Shown one piece after another: positions 25,172 through 32,322 of a DNA stretch of 32,322 bases (position 1 is its first letter; each line of letters starts with the position of its first letter). The stretch is from Desulfobacteraceae bacterium (GTDB lineage: Bacteria > Desulfobacterota > Desulfobacteria > Desulfobacterales > RPRI01), in assembly GCA_003818505.1 (NCBI GenBank), contig RPRI01000050.1, forward strand, positions 1 to 32,322. The letters are read 5' to 3'. A program made the translations under genes and the position numbers. Under the pieces are notes generated by a model, which saw nothing but the letters and a program-made list of their open reading frames with translations, was not told the origin of the DNA and ran no database searches.

Positions 25172-25281
25172 TCATTCTGCTTAAGTTGCGCTTCATCTTT
25201 CGTCAATGAAGCGTACTAACATGTACGCTTCATTCCTCAAGATTCGCACACCTTGCATAATGCACTTTTTACTTTGCCGTC
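25172..25281 (+). repeat. Dispersed repeat R3, copy B
   Basis: The 110-bp partner of 2872-2984. It contains a perfect 12-bp inverted repeat, AATGAAGCGTAC (25205-25216) and GTACGCTTCATT (25223-25234), with a 6-nt loop. It lies between rpmB and bamD, upstream of rpmB. The two copies have opposite orientations relative to the nearest downstream gene, which argues against a fixed gene-specific regulatory role. Confidence 0.78.
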
Positions 25282-25318
25282 AAATATTTTTTCGATCAAC
25301 AAATTTTATAAATTATAT

Positions 25319-25347
25319 TATCCTGCATACAGTCGTAAAACAGGATA
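25319..25347 (-). terminator. Possible terminator after bamD
   Basis: Minus-strand inverted repeat TATCCTG...CAGGATA (7 bp, 15-nt loop) 24 nt after the bamD stop, followed by AT-rich sequence without a clean T-run. It may end the trxA-trxB-bamD transcript. Confidence 0.3.
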
Positions 25348-25370
25348 GGCGCTGATACACCAAAACCTGT

Positions 25371-26051
25371 TCAGTGTAAAGCACTTTTTTTGTCCTGTTT
25401 TGACAGCATCGTTTCGCACAAGGCGATATATTGAATAGCTTTCTGATGGACTCCCACGTCGGGATAATTGGTAAGAACGGCCTTAAAGCGTTTCAGGGCA
25501 GCCTTGTAATATTTTGATTTATAATAATAAAAACCGATTTCAAATTCAGATTCAGCTATGCTTTTATAACAGGTATTTGCGTATTCCCCTGCTTTTAGCG
25601 CATATGTGTCCTTCGGAAACCGCTTAATAAGACGATTGAATGCATCAAGAGCTTTTTTGGCCACAGTCTGATCCCTGTCGGGAGTATCAACCTGCTCAAA
25701 ATAACACAACCCTGTCTGGAAAATAACATATGGGATTGCATCATTGAGGGGATGAAGATTCTCAAACTCCTCGTATGCGGCTACTGCATCATCATATTCT
25801 TTCAGCTTGTAATGCGAATCGGCTATTTTAAGCTCTGCAAGCATCGCAAATTTACTGAAAGGATACCAGTCTTTGAGCTTTTCAAAGGATTCTATCGCAT
25901 CTTTGTAATCACCTTCATGGTAGGCTTCCATGCCGTCGTCGGCAAGCTCCTGTGCATATTTTTCTTCCTTGACCGCAAATAATGCACATCCCTGGCATAC
26001 AAGCACTGCGATGAACAATATCAAAATTATACGGGTTGATTTGGCTGTCAA
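25371..26051 (-). CDS. bamD: Outer membrane assembly lipoprotein BamD
   Basis: A component of the BAM complex that folds outer-membrane beta-barrels. The 226-residue protein has a lipoprotein signal (hydrophobic 8-18, then CQGC with C22 as the likely lipidated residue) and five TPR-like helical repeats, e.g. GMEAYHEGDYKDAIESFEKL, HYKLKEYDDAVAAYEEF, YANTCYKSI and YYKSKYYKAALKRFKAVLTNYP. Residues typical of BamD, such as FQTGLCYFEQVDTPDRDQT, are present. The start appears to be TTG, overlapping the trxB stop (TTGA), consistent with translational coupling; no ATG occurs in the signal region. It is third in the trxA-trxB-bamD operon, an unusual partner for a thioredoxin system. Confidence 0.9.
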   Translation of the reverse strand: MTAKSTRIILILFIAVLVCQGCALFAVKEEKYAQELADDGMEAYHEGDYKDAIESFEKLKDWYPFSKFAMLAELKIADSHYKLKEYDDAVAAYEEFENLHPLNDAIPYVIFQTGLCYFEQVDTPDRDQTVAKKALDAFNRLIKRFPKDTYALKAGEYANTCYKSIAESEFEIGFYYYKSKYYKAALKRFKAVLTNYPDVGVHQKAIQYIALCETMLSKQDKKSALH

Positions 26052-26977
26052 TTTTTCAGACTTTCAATGTAATGTTCCGCTGAAAATGCTGCAATTGCTG
26101 CATCTCCCACGGCAGTTGAAACCTGACGCAGAGGAGTGTTGCGGCCATCACCCGCCGCAAAAACGCCTGGAACGGAGGTTTCCATATTATTGTTGGCAAT
26201 TACGAATCCGTATTCATCAAGTTTTACGGAATCGCCGAGAAAACCGGTATTCGGCAGAATTCCGACCCAGATAAAGCATCCGTCAACAGCAAGCTCTTTT
26301 TCTTCACCTGTTTTAACATTCTTTACGAATATCTTGTCAAGGCCATCAGAGCCTCCGATATGGGTTATAACGGAATTCCAGACAAACTCTATTTTTTCGT
26401 TTGCAAGCGCGCGTTCCTGAAGAATTTTTGCCGCTCTAAGCTTATCCCTTCTGTGAATGAGGTATACTTTCCGGGCAAACTTTGTAAGAAACAAAGTTTC
26501 CTGCACGGCGGTATCTCCACCTCCGACGGCTGCAACAGTTTTATTCCTATAAAACGGGCCATCGCAGGTGGCGCAGAAAGATATGCCCCTTCCGTAAAAA
26601 GCATCTTCTCCCGGCACTTCAAGCTTTCGAGGATGGGCTCCCGTGGCAAGTATTACTGCATGTGCCGTAACCATCCCGCTGTCAAGGTTTATTTTTTTGA
26701 CCTTTCCCGAAAGATTAAGAGAAACGACCTCGTTGCTTTCTATTTTGAGTCCCAGCCTTTTTGCCTGATCCGCCATTTTTCCGACAAGATCCACTCCGCT
26801 TATTCCTTCCGGAAAACCGGGATAATTCTCAATCCAATCGGTTACCAGTATCTGGCCGCCTGGCACAAGCTTTTCAAATAGGACAACATTCAGCCTTGCG
26901 CGGGCAGCGTAGATCCCGGCTGTAAGTCCGGCAGGCCCTCCTCCGATTATTATGAGATCGTAGTCAACTTTTTCCAT
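26048..26977 (-). CDS. trxB: Thioredoxin-disulfide reductase
   Basis: A 309-residue flavoprotein that reduces thioredoxin with NAD(P)H. The FAD-binding GGGPAG (12-17), the redox pair C135/C138 in CATCDG, the second dinucleotide loop VGGGDTAVQE (about 151-160), and the C-terminal GVFAAGDGRNTPLRQVSTAVGDAAIAA FAD motif are present. It lies 15 nt after trxA with a weak ribosome-binding site, and its stop overlaps the bamD start. Loop signatures alone do not settle NADPH versus NADH preference. The operon is driven by the consensus promoter at 27361-27389. Confidence 0.96.
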   Translation of the reverse strand: MEKVDYDLIIIGGGPAGLTAGIYAARARLNVVLFEKLVPGGQILVTDWIENYPGFPEGISGVDLVGKMADQAKRLGLKIESNEVVSLNLSGKVKKINLDSGMVTAHAVILATGAHPRKLEVPGEDAFYGRGISFCATCDGPFYRNKTVAAVGGGDTAVQETLFLTKFARKVYLIHRRDKLRAAKILQERALANEKIEFVWNSVITHIGGSDGLDKIFVKNVKTGEEKELAVDGCFIWVGILPNTGFLGDSVKLDEYGFVIANNNMETSVPGVFAAGDGRNTPLRQVSTAVGDAAIAAFSAEHYIESLKN

Positions 26978-26992
26978 TACAAAGATTCTTTA

Positions 26993-27319
26993 TTAGAGAA
27001 TTCCGTTTATCGATTTTTCAAGTTTGGATTTGGCTACCATTCCGGTAATCTGGTCAACAATCTTGCCCTGCTTGAAGAAAATGAGGGTAGGGATTGCTTT
27101 TATTCCAAATTTTCCTGGGGAAACAGGATTGTCATCCACATTACATTTTGTAAATTTTACTTTATCTCCGAATTCGCCTGCAAGCTCTTCAACTATAGGG
27201 CCTATGGCCTTGCACGGACCGCACCATGGAGCCCAGAAATCAACCAGCACCGGCTTTTCAGACTGCATGACTTCCGCATCAAAACTGCTGTCACTTACCT
27301 CAAGAATTCCTTCAGACAT
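26993..27319 (-). CDS. trxA: Thioredoxin
   Basis: A 108-residue thioredoxin with the canonical WCGPC active site (C33, C36), the buried aspartate in VLVDFWAPW, and the cis-proline in AIPTLIFF. It carries electrons from TrxB to target disulfides. Upstream on the same strand is AAAGGAAAGG before the ATG and a perfect consensus promoter. It is first in the operon with trxB and bamD. Confidence 0.97.
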   Translation of the reverse strand: MSEGILEVSDSSFDAEVMQSEKPVLVDFWAPWCGPCKAIGPIVEELAGEFGDKVKFTKCNVDDNPVSPGKFGIKAIPTLIFFKQGKIVDQITGMVAKSKLEKSINGIL

Positions 27320-27341
27320 GATACATTTCCTTTCCTTTAAA

Positions 27342-27355
27342 GTAATATATATTAC
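27342..27355. promoter_or_regulatory. Perfect palindrome at the trxA start site
   Basis: GTAATATATATTAC is a perfect 14-bp palindrome spanning the expected transcription start (about 27354) of the trx operon. The position suits a repressor operator, but AT-rich palindromes also arise by chance. Confidence 0.4.
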
Positions 27356-27360
27356 GTATC

Positions 27361-27389
27361 ATTATAGTGGCTGGCTTAGGTATTGTCAA
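27361..27389 (-). promoter_or_regulatory. Perfect sigma-70 promoter of trxA-trxB-bamD
   Basis: On the minus strand TTGACA (27384-27389), a 17-nt spacer and TATAAT (27361-27366): both hexamers and the spacing are exact consensus. The leader to the trxA ATG is about 35 nt. Confidence 0.8.
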
Positions 27390-27704
27390 CCCAGTCCTTT
27401 TCAGGCAAAAATAATGAATTTATAACGCATAATGCCGATATTGGCTTATTGAGGGTTATCAAAACGAACCGGCCAGGCCAGCGTTAAAATATCCAATATT
27501 GAAATGCCGGAATGAAATGTAACGGTTCTTTCTTAATGGCTCCTTATGCGACTGATTGACAATAGCAGGTCGCTTTGTTAATTGGTATTTGAAAAAAATA
27601 GGTGTTATGAGTCTGTCTTGCTTTTCATACGGATTTTAAACAGATGCTGGCCATTATTATAGTGATTGCCAGAATAATGTTCCGATTGAAGCTAGTTTAA
27701 ATTA
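27390..27704. other. Intergenic region between trxA and purN
   Basis: No gene was found between these divergent genes. It holds small inverted repeats (GCCGATATTGGC-like near 27432, GGCCaGGCC near 27471, CTGGC 27647-27651 with GCCAG 27668-27672) and a lone TTGACA at 27556-27561 without a good -10 box. The purN promoter is therefore not identified. Confidence 0.5.
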
Positions 27705-27745
27705 TTTGGGTATGGGTGCGTATTGCATAAACACCCATACCCAAA
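27705..27745. promoter_or_regulatory. 14-bp perfect inverted repeat upstream of purN
   Basis: TTTGGGTATGGGTG (27705-27718) and CACCCATACCCAAA (27732-27745) pair perfectly across a 13-nt loop, ending 50 bp before the purN ATG. No T-run follows on either strand, so it is more likely an operator pair, a leader hairpin or a repeat than a plain terminator. Confidence 0.55.
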
Positions 27746-27795
27746 CGGAATATATCTGTGACATTTTACCATAACACATAAACGGAGGTGCTTTA

Positions 27796-28599
27796 ATGGG
27801 GAACAGAATCCGGATTGGCGCCCTTATATCAGGTGGAGGAACAAACCTGCAGGCGATTATTGATTCCTGTGAATCTGGAAAAGTTGACGGAAAAATTGTA
27901 TTTGTGGGAACCGATAATCCGGATGCAAAGGGCCTTGCGAGAGCATCAAAACACAATATTCCGACTTTTGTCGTGGATTATTCTTCTATTATCAGGCAAT
28001 ATGGGAAAGATCCGGGAGCAATCAGTCTGCCTGGTGATTTTGAAATGCAAGATATCCTTTCCAGGATTTCCCTTTTCCCTTCCGGGGCAGATTCCAAAAA
28101 GAAAGAAAAATTTGTTGTAACAAGAGCCATCGCCGAGGCTTTGCTTATTGAGAAGATGAAACCCTACCCCTTCGATCTCCTTGTCCTTGCAGGATTTATG
28201 CGAAATTTCACTCCATATTTTATCGACAGGATAAATACCGATCCTGATAATCCCCGCATTATGAACATACACCCAGCCCTGCTGCCGGCTTTTCCGGGCA
28301 CTGACGGATATGGAGACACTTTCCGTTATGGTTCAAAAACAGGAGGATGCACAGTACATTTCATCGATTACGGGGAAGACTCCGGCCCTATAATCGGTCA
28401 AAAGGCATTTCAGATAGAACCGGACGATACGATAGATTCAATCAAAAAAAAAGGACTTGCCCTTGAATGGGAGCTTTACCCTGAATGCATCAGGCTTTTC
28501 GCCCAGAAATGCCTTAAGACCATAAAGATGACCTATACGCTGGATGACGGAAAAGAGGTCAATAGAACGGTGGTTAAGATAATGAACGGTGAACAGTAA
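27796..28599 (+). CDS. purN: Phosphoribosylglycinamide formyltransferase, enlarged form
   Basis: Transfers a formyl group from 10-formyl-THF to GAR in purine synthesis. The fold motifs ISGGGTNLQAI (phosphate binding), LLVLAGFMR and NIHPALLPAFPG are clear. Catalytic N157, H159 and D195 have the same 38-residue N-to-D spacing as N106, H108 and D144 of E. coli PurN. At 267 residues it is longer than the usual 190-215, with an extra charged stretch of about 35-40 residues (about 64-108) before the formyl-donor site, a small insert (about 145-153) and a C-terminal extension of about 25 residues. GGAGGTG six bases before the ATG is a strong ribosome-binding site. A related formyltransferase role cannot be excluded. 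Confidence 0.88.
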   Translation: MGNRIRIGALISGGGTNLQAIIDSCESGKVDGKIVFVGTDNPDAKGLARASKHNIPTFVVDYSSIIRQYGKDPGAISLPGDFEMQDILSRISLFPSGADSKKKEKFVVTRAIAEALLIEKMKPYPFDLLVLAGFMRNFTPYFIDRINTDPDNPRIMNIHPALLPAFPGTDGYGDTFRYGSKTGGCTVHFIDYGEDSGPIIGQKAFQIEPDDTIDSIKKKGLALEWELYPECIRLFAQKCLKTIKMTYTLDDGKEVNRTVVKIMNGEQ

Positions 28600-28650
28600 A
28601 GCAAGGGGCAAAAATACAGAGGCACAAACCGGTAAACAGAGGCTATTATA

Positions 28651-31626
28651 ATGCGGCTCAGAACAAAAACCTCTCTTCTTATGGCTGTTATAGCGGCAAT
28701 TTGCGTGGGCACCATAAGCCTATTCTTTATCCGTTTCCTGGAAAGCTCTCTCAGAAAAACAATCTATTCCAACATCGAAACCATTTCAGGCTCGACAGCG
28801 GAATCTGTGACAATGCTTTTAAATGACAGCCTGAACGATGCTAAGGCTATTGCTTTCAATCTTCCGGCTGACGTCATAGAGAAAAGAAAACCGGATGAAG
28901 CGGAAAAATTCATGAAATCCATGGTTGAATTGTATCCCAGGTTTGAAAACGGGATGTTTCTGCTCGATAAAAACGGGAAACTCTGGAGCGATTATCCTTA
29001 TTATTCAGAAACAAGAGGAAAATCCTTTGCCTTCAGGGAATATTTCAAACGAACCATGGAAGAAGGAAAAGGAATCATAGGAACACCTTATATTTCTGCA
29101 AGAACAGGTCAGCCGGTCATTACCGTGACAGCCCTGATAAGGGACAGAAACAATAAAGTCGCAGGGCTTCTGGGCTGCTCCATGCGACTTCTTTCCCCGC
29201 AACTTTTTGGCGGAATCCGGCAAGAAAAGATTGGAGAATCCGGATATATCTATATAGCGGATAAATCAAGGATGATAATTCTGCATCCGGACGATAAAAG
29301 AATCCTGAAAAAAGATATCCCGGCTGGAGCAAACAAGCTGCTGGATGCCGGAATAGATGGTTTTGAAGGAGTCGGAGAGACCGTCAATTCGCGTGGAATT
29401 CCAATGCTTCTCTCATTGAGACAGATTCCGAATACTAATTGGGTGCTTGGAGCGCAACAGCCTAAGTACGAGGCATTTGCCCCTATGAGAGAAGCTTTAA
29501 AGAGGTCTGTTTTCTCTGTTCTGTGCGTAGCCATGTTAGCGGGTCTTATAGGAATTATAGCAATAAGAAGGATTACCTATCCTGTTTTAAAGCTCAGAGA
29601 AGTGACCCTGAAACTTGGAGAAACGCCTCTCGATGATAAACTAGAAGAACTGAAATCAGACGATGAGATAGGTGATCTCTACAGGACATATCACGAGATA
29701 TCCCTGAATCTGAATAAAACCGTGTCTATTCTGCGGACTGCAAGGCGTGAATGGGAGCTTACATTCGATTCGGTTCCCGACGCAATTTTTATTACGGATA
29801 AAGAGGGCAAAATAGGGCGACTTAACTTTGCCGCGTCAAAGCTTTTCAAAATGAAATTCACCGAGATGATCGGGCGGCCCTGTTACGAGGTTATTCATAG
29901 AAATGATATTCCATTATGCCCGCACAAGGAATTTCTGGACAGGGGAAAGACGACCCGGGAAGAGATTGAGGCGCCGGATGGAAACTCATTTTTTGAAATA
30001 ATAACAACCCCGCTCACTGACGAGACCGGAAATATAGTTGGTTCGGTTCATATTGTTGTGGATATAACAGTGCGCAAAACTGCGGAAATGGCCCTTAAAG
30101 AGAGCGAACAGAAATACAGGGAGATAGTTGAAAACTCGATGGATATGATATTTACCTGCGATCTTGAAGGGAACTGCACTTCCTGCAACAGGGCAATCGA
30201 AGAGATTACGGGTTATACGCGGGATGAAATTATCGGCGCGAACTATAAGACGTTTTTCGATAAAGAGAACACCCGAAAAATTACTGAGATACGAAACAAG
30301 CTGTATGAGCTAGGAATTCAGTTAAAAGAGAGCACCTTTGAAATTATCACAAAAGATAAACGGAAGCTTACGATTAAGGTAAACGCTTCTCATATAATAA
30401 AAGACGGAAAAAAGACAGGCTTTCTGGGCATCATGAGAGATGTTACGGAGCAACAGAAACTTGAATCCCATATGATACGCACAGAGAAACTGGAGGCGAT
30501 CGGCACTCTTGCAGGCGGAATAGCCCATGACTTTAATAATATTCTGACTGCAATAATGGGATACTTAAATCTTGCAAAACTTTTTCCGGAAGACCCGGAA
30601 ACAATCCAGAATTATATCTCTAAAGCCGAGACAGCAGTCCTGGGCGCAACAGGCCTTACAAGACAGCTTCTTACTTTTTCACGGGGCGGAGAACCTTTCA
30701 GGGAGACAATTTACATACAGCCCGTGATTGACGAAGCGGCAAGCATGGCTCTTGGAAAGTCAAGCAGTTCAACCTGTGAGATGCATTACGGGGAAAACAT
30801 AAAACCGGTTGACGCAGACCGCGGGCAGATCCTGCAGGTTATGACAAATCTTCTGATAAATGCTCGGCAGGCAATGCCGGGCGGGGGAACGATAGTTGTC
30901 GCGGTAAAAAACGTGTTTGTAGACGGCCGTAACGGCAGAGGATCTCTTCCGGAAGGCGAATATGTATCGGTTTCGGTAGGAGATGAGGGGGTTGGAATAC
31001 CCCAAAACAATTTACAGAAAATATTTGATCCGTTTTACACAACTAAAAAGGAGGGAAGCGGCCTTGGCCTCGCAACATCCCATTCAATAATAGCAAGGCA
31101 CGGTGGGTATATAGAGGTTGAATCGCTTGTGGGAGAAGGGTCGGTTTTTACCTTTTATCTTCCTGCAGCAAAAGGAGCGCTGAGAAAATCTGAAGTAAAA
31201 AAGGAAAAAATTATAATCGGAACCGGCAGGATTCTTTTGATGGATGATGAAGCAGATATCCGTGACCTGGGGCTTACAATTTTGAAAAAAGCAGGATATG
31301 AAGTAGATGCGGTTGAAGACGGAGAAAAGGCCATAGATCTTTATGTGGAAGCAAGAGCTGCCGGTAGGCCTTACAAAGCCGTTATTTTTGATCTTACGAT
31401 TCCGGGAGGATTCGGCGGCATGGACGCAATGAAGGTTCTCAAAGAGATGGATCCGGGGATAAAAGGAATCGTGATAAGCGGGTACAGTCAGGATCCTGTC
31501 ATGAGCAACCCGGAAAAGTACGGGTTTTCCGCGGCTCTTCAGAAGCCTTTTAACATAACCAGTCTGACCCACGTTTTAAACAGCATAACCGTGAATGATG
31601 GTGGAATGTTGAACCGTGAAGGGTGA
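28651..31626 (+). CDS. Membrane hybrid histidine kinase (dCache-HAMP-PAS2-HisKA-HATPase-REC)
   Basis: A 991-residue sensor kinase. Membrane helices at about 8-28 and 286-308 bracket a periplasmic dCache-like domain with GIIGTPYISARTGQPVITV and IGESGYIYIADK. A HAMP linker (308-355), two PAS domains (about 365-475 and 485-600), HisKA with H626 in GGIAHDFNN, an ATPase domain (NARQAMP, DEGVGIP, FDPFYTTKKEGSGLGL) and a receiver with D914 in IFDLTIPGG follow. The first PAS domain has a Cys/His set (C411, H416, C423, H425). GAGG precedes the ATG. It follows purN by 51 nt on the same strand but has no functional link to it, and no partner regulator is adjacent. The layout resembles the kinase at 5059-8451 with one PAS domain fewer. 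Confidence 0.93.
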   Translation: MRLRTKTSLLMAVIAAICVGTISLFFIRFLESSLRKTIYSNIETISGSTAESVTMLLNDSLNDAKAIAFNLPADVIEKRKPDEAEKFMKSMVELYPRFENGMFLLDKNGKLWSDYPYYSETRGKSFAFREYFKRTMEEGKGIIGTPYISARTGQPVITVTALIRDRNNKVAGLLGCSMRLLSPQLFGGIRQEKIGESGYIYIADKSRMIILHPDDKRILKKDIPAGANKLLDAGIDGFEGVGETVNSRGIPMLLSLRQIPNTNWVLGAQQPKYEAFAPMREALKRSVFSVLCVAMLAGLIGIIAIRRITYPVLKLREVTLKLGETPLDDKLEELKSDDEIGDLYRTYHEISLNLNKTVSILRTARREWELTFDSVPDAIFITDKEGKIGRLNFAASKLFKMKFTEMIGRPCYEVIHRNDIPLCPHKEFLDRGKTTREEIEAPDGNSFFEIITTPLTDETGNIVGSVHIVVDITVRKTAEMALKESEQKYREIVENSMDMIFTCDLEGNCTSCNRAIEEITGYTRDEIIGANYKTFFDKENTRKITEIRNKLYELGIQLKESTFEIITKDKRKLTIKVNASHIIKDGKKTGFLGIMRDVTEQQKLESHMIRTEKLEAIGTLAGGIAHDFNNILTAIMGYLNLAKLFPEDPETIQNYISKAETAVLGATGLTRQLLTFSRGGEPFRETIYIQPVIDEAASMALGKSSSSTCEMHYGENIKPVDADRGQILQVMTNLLINARQAMPGGGTIVVAVKNVFVDGRNGRGSLPEGEYVSVSVGDEGVGIPQNNLQKIFDPFYTTKKEGSGLGLATSHSIIARHGGYIEVESLVGEGSVFTFYLPAAKGALRKSEVKKEKIIIGTGRILLMDDEADIRDLGLTILKKAGYEVDAVEDGEKAIDLYVEARAAGRPYKAVIFDLTIPGGFGGMDAMKVLKEMDPGIKGIVISGYSQDPVMSNPEKYGFSAALQKPFNITSLTHVLNSITVNDGGMLNREG

Positions 31627-31668
31627 GCTGGGCTCTTCAGTCTCATGATCAAATGTTATGCAAAGCCA

Positions 31669-32322
31669 TTACAGCAACTTGATCATAATCGGAATGGCAA
31701 CCATCGAACCGATAGCAGCCCCGATATTTGTAAAGGCAACCACAAGGAGAATTCTTGTTACCTTGTTTCTCCAGAATCCCCTTATGGAAAGGATATCTTC
31801 AGGGAGGCTTTCAAGATCCTTAACCTTCGGTTTGCGGGAGAAGGCTTCCACCAGACCCGAAACCCATCCTGCGGCTATGAGCGGATGAATGGTTGTTAAA
31901 GGAGCTGCAAGAATCGAAGATAAAATCGTTAAAGGATGCGCCATGGCAAGAAGGGCGCCCAGTCCTGCAAGAAGACCGGTTATAATCACCCACCATGTTA
32001 TCATGTCTGTCCCGGCTTTTGCTCCGCCGTAATAAAACCCGAGAACAAAAAGGATTATTATGCCGGCGCCCGTGATCCATTGAACAGCATCAGAAAGCCT
32101 GCTTTTAGGCGGTATTATTTCAAGCGATTCGGTGTTTATGGTTTCGTTCCAGTATAATTTTATGCCTTTCACGTGGCCTGCGCCTACAACGGCCACTATT
32201 CTTTTTCCGGGTGCCGACTTTATCTTCTGGGCAAGGTACATGTCTCTTTCATCAATCAATATTTTTTTTAAAACAGGCAGCGATTTTCCTACTTCAGCAA
32301 GAAGGGTCTCAAGAACATCCTC
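31669..32322 (-). CDS. TraB/PrgY-family membrane protein, C-terminal part (runs off window)
   Basis: The frame is open to the window edge, so the start and much of the N-terminal domain are missing; at least 217 codons are present. The visible soluble part ends with LIDERDMYLAQKI and VVAVVGAGHVKGI-like sequence (IVAVVGAGHVKGI), typical of the TraB/GumN fold. About four membrane helices follow (AVQWITGAGIIILFVLGFYYG, WWVIITGLLAGLGALLAMA, the ILAAPLTTIHPLIAAGWVSG segment, and VTRILLVVAFTNIGAAIGSM). The family was named for pheromone shutdown in Enterococcus, but its bacterial and archaeal members are mostly uncharacterised and may be membrane peptidases. It converges with the kinase gene. Confidence 0.85.
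   Translation of the reverse strand, partial: EDVLETLLAEVGKSLPVLKKILIDERDMYLAQKIKSAPGKRIVAVVGAGHVKGIKLYWNETINTESLEIIPPKSRLSDAVQWITGAGIIILFVLGFYYGGAKAGTDMITWWVIITGLLAGLGALLAMAHPLTILSSILAAPLTTIHPLIAAGWVSGLVEAFSRKPKVKDLESLPEDILSIRGFWRNKVTRILLVVAFTNIGAAIGSMVAIPIMIKLL

Noticed and set aside
25141..25206. N-terminal extension of L28 starting with MTKDE
   Set aside because: It lies partly in repeat R3, the same peptide arises from the other R3 copy, and the ATG at 25140 has an excellent ribosome-binding site and the usual L28 start.
25375..25395. AGTG/CACT hairpin with a T-run at the 3' end of bamD
   Set aside because: The T-run follows on the plus strand, opposite to bamD transcription, the stem is only 4 bp, and it lies within the coding region.

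Overview
The window looks like chromosomal DNA of an anaerobic, Gram-negative bacterium of moderate GC, most likely a Desulfobacterota (Desulfobacterales-type) organism. This is inferred from gene content: an IspH-UbiA fusion next to a CooT/DUF3842 pair, an archaeal/eukaryotic-type prolyl-tRNA synthetase, BamD, a thioredoxin system, acyl-CoA metabolism genes and two very large PAS-rich hybrid kinases. No rRNA or tRNA gene, CRISPR array or phage module was seen.

Left part (1-8.5 kb): a minus-strand operon (DUF3842, cooT, ispH-ubiA) ends at a short terminator. A repeat-containing gap follows, then the plus-strand run ndk-trmJ-FAH hydrolase, which converges with an 1130-residue sensor kinase that has its own consensus promoter. 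Middle (8.6-17 kb): a dienoyl-CoA-isomerase-type crotonase and an alpha-methylacyl-CoA-racemase-type protein (both assigned from catalytic residues and their spacing), then nadE, then an accessory stretch. That stretch holds three small unrecognised genes, two strong promoters in ORF-free DNA framed by inverted repeats, a broken DUF1566 gene, a DUF1178 gene and an SH3/membrane-anchor gene.

Right part (17-32 kb): nadB, a decayed IS5-family element inserted just upstream of ispG-proS, a bifunctional-type rel/spoT gene, rpmB, the operon trxA-trxB-bamD (perfect consensus promoter with a palindrome at the start site), purN behind a striking 14-bp inverted repeat, a second hybrid kinase, and a TraB-family membrane protein cut by the window edge.

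The genes are mostly housekeeping: the last two MEP-pathway steps (ispG, ispH), NAD synthesis (nadB, nadE), nucleotide metabolism (ndk, purN), translation (proS, rpmB, trmJ), stringent response and redox. No complete new defence or biosynthetic system is visible. The most unusual content is (a) the IspH-UbiA fusion, (b) three families of short dispersed, hairpin-forming repeats (called R1, R2 and R3 here), several abutting stop codons, and (c) the promoter-rich, ORF-free segment at about 12.98-13.58 kb, which could encode an RNA.
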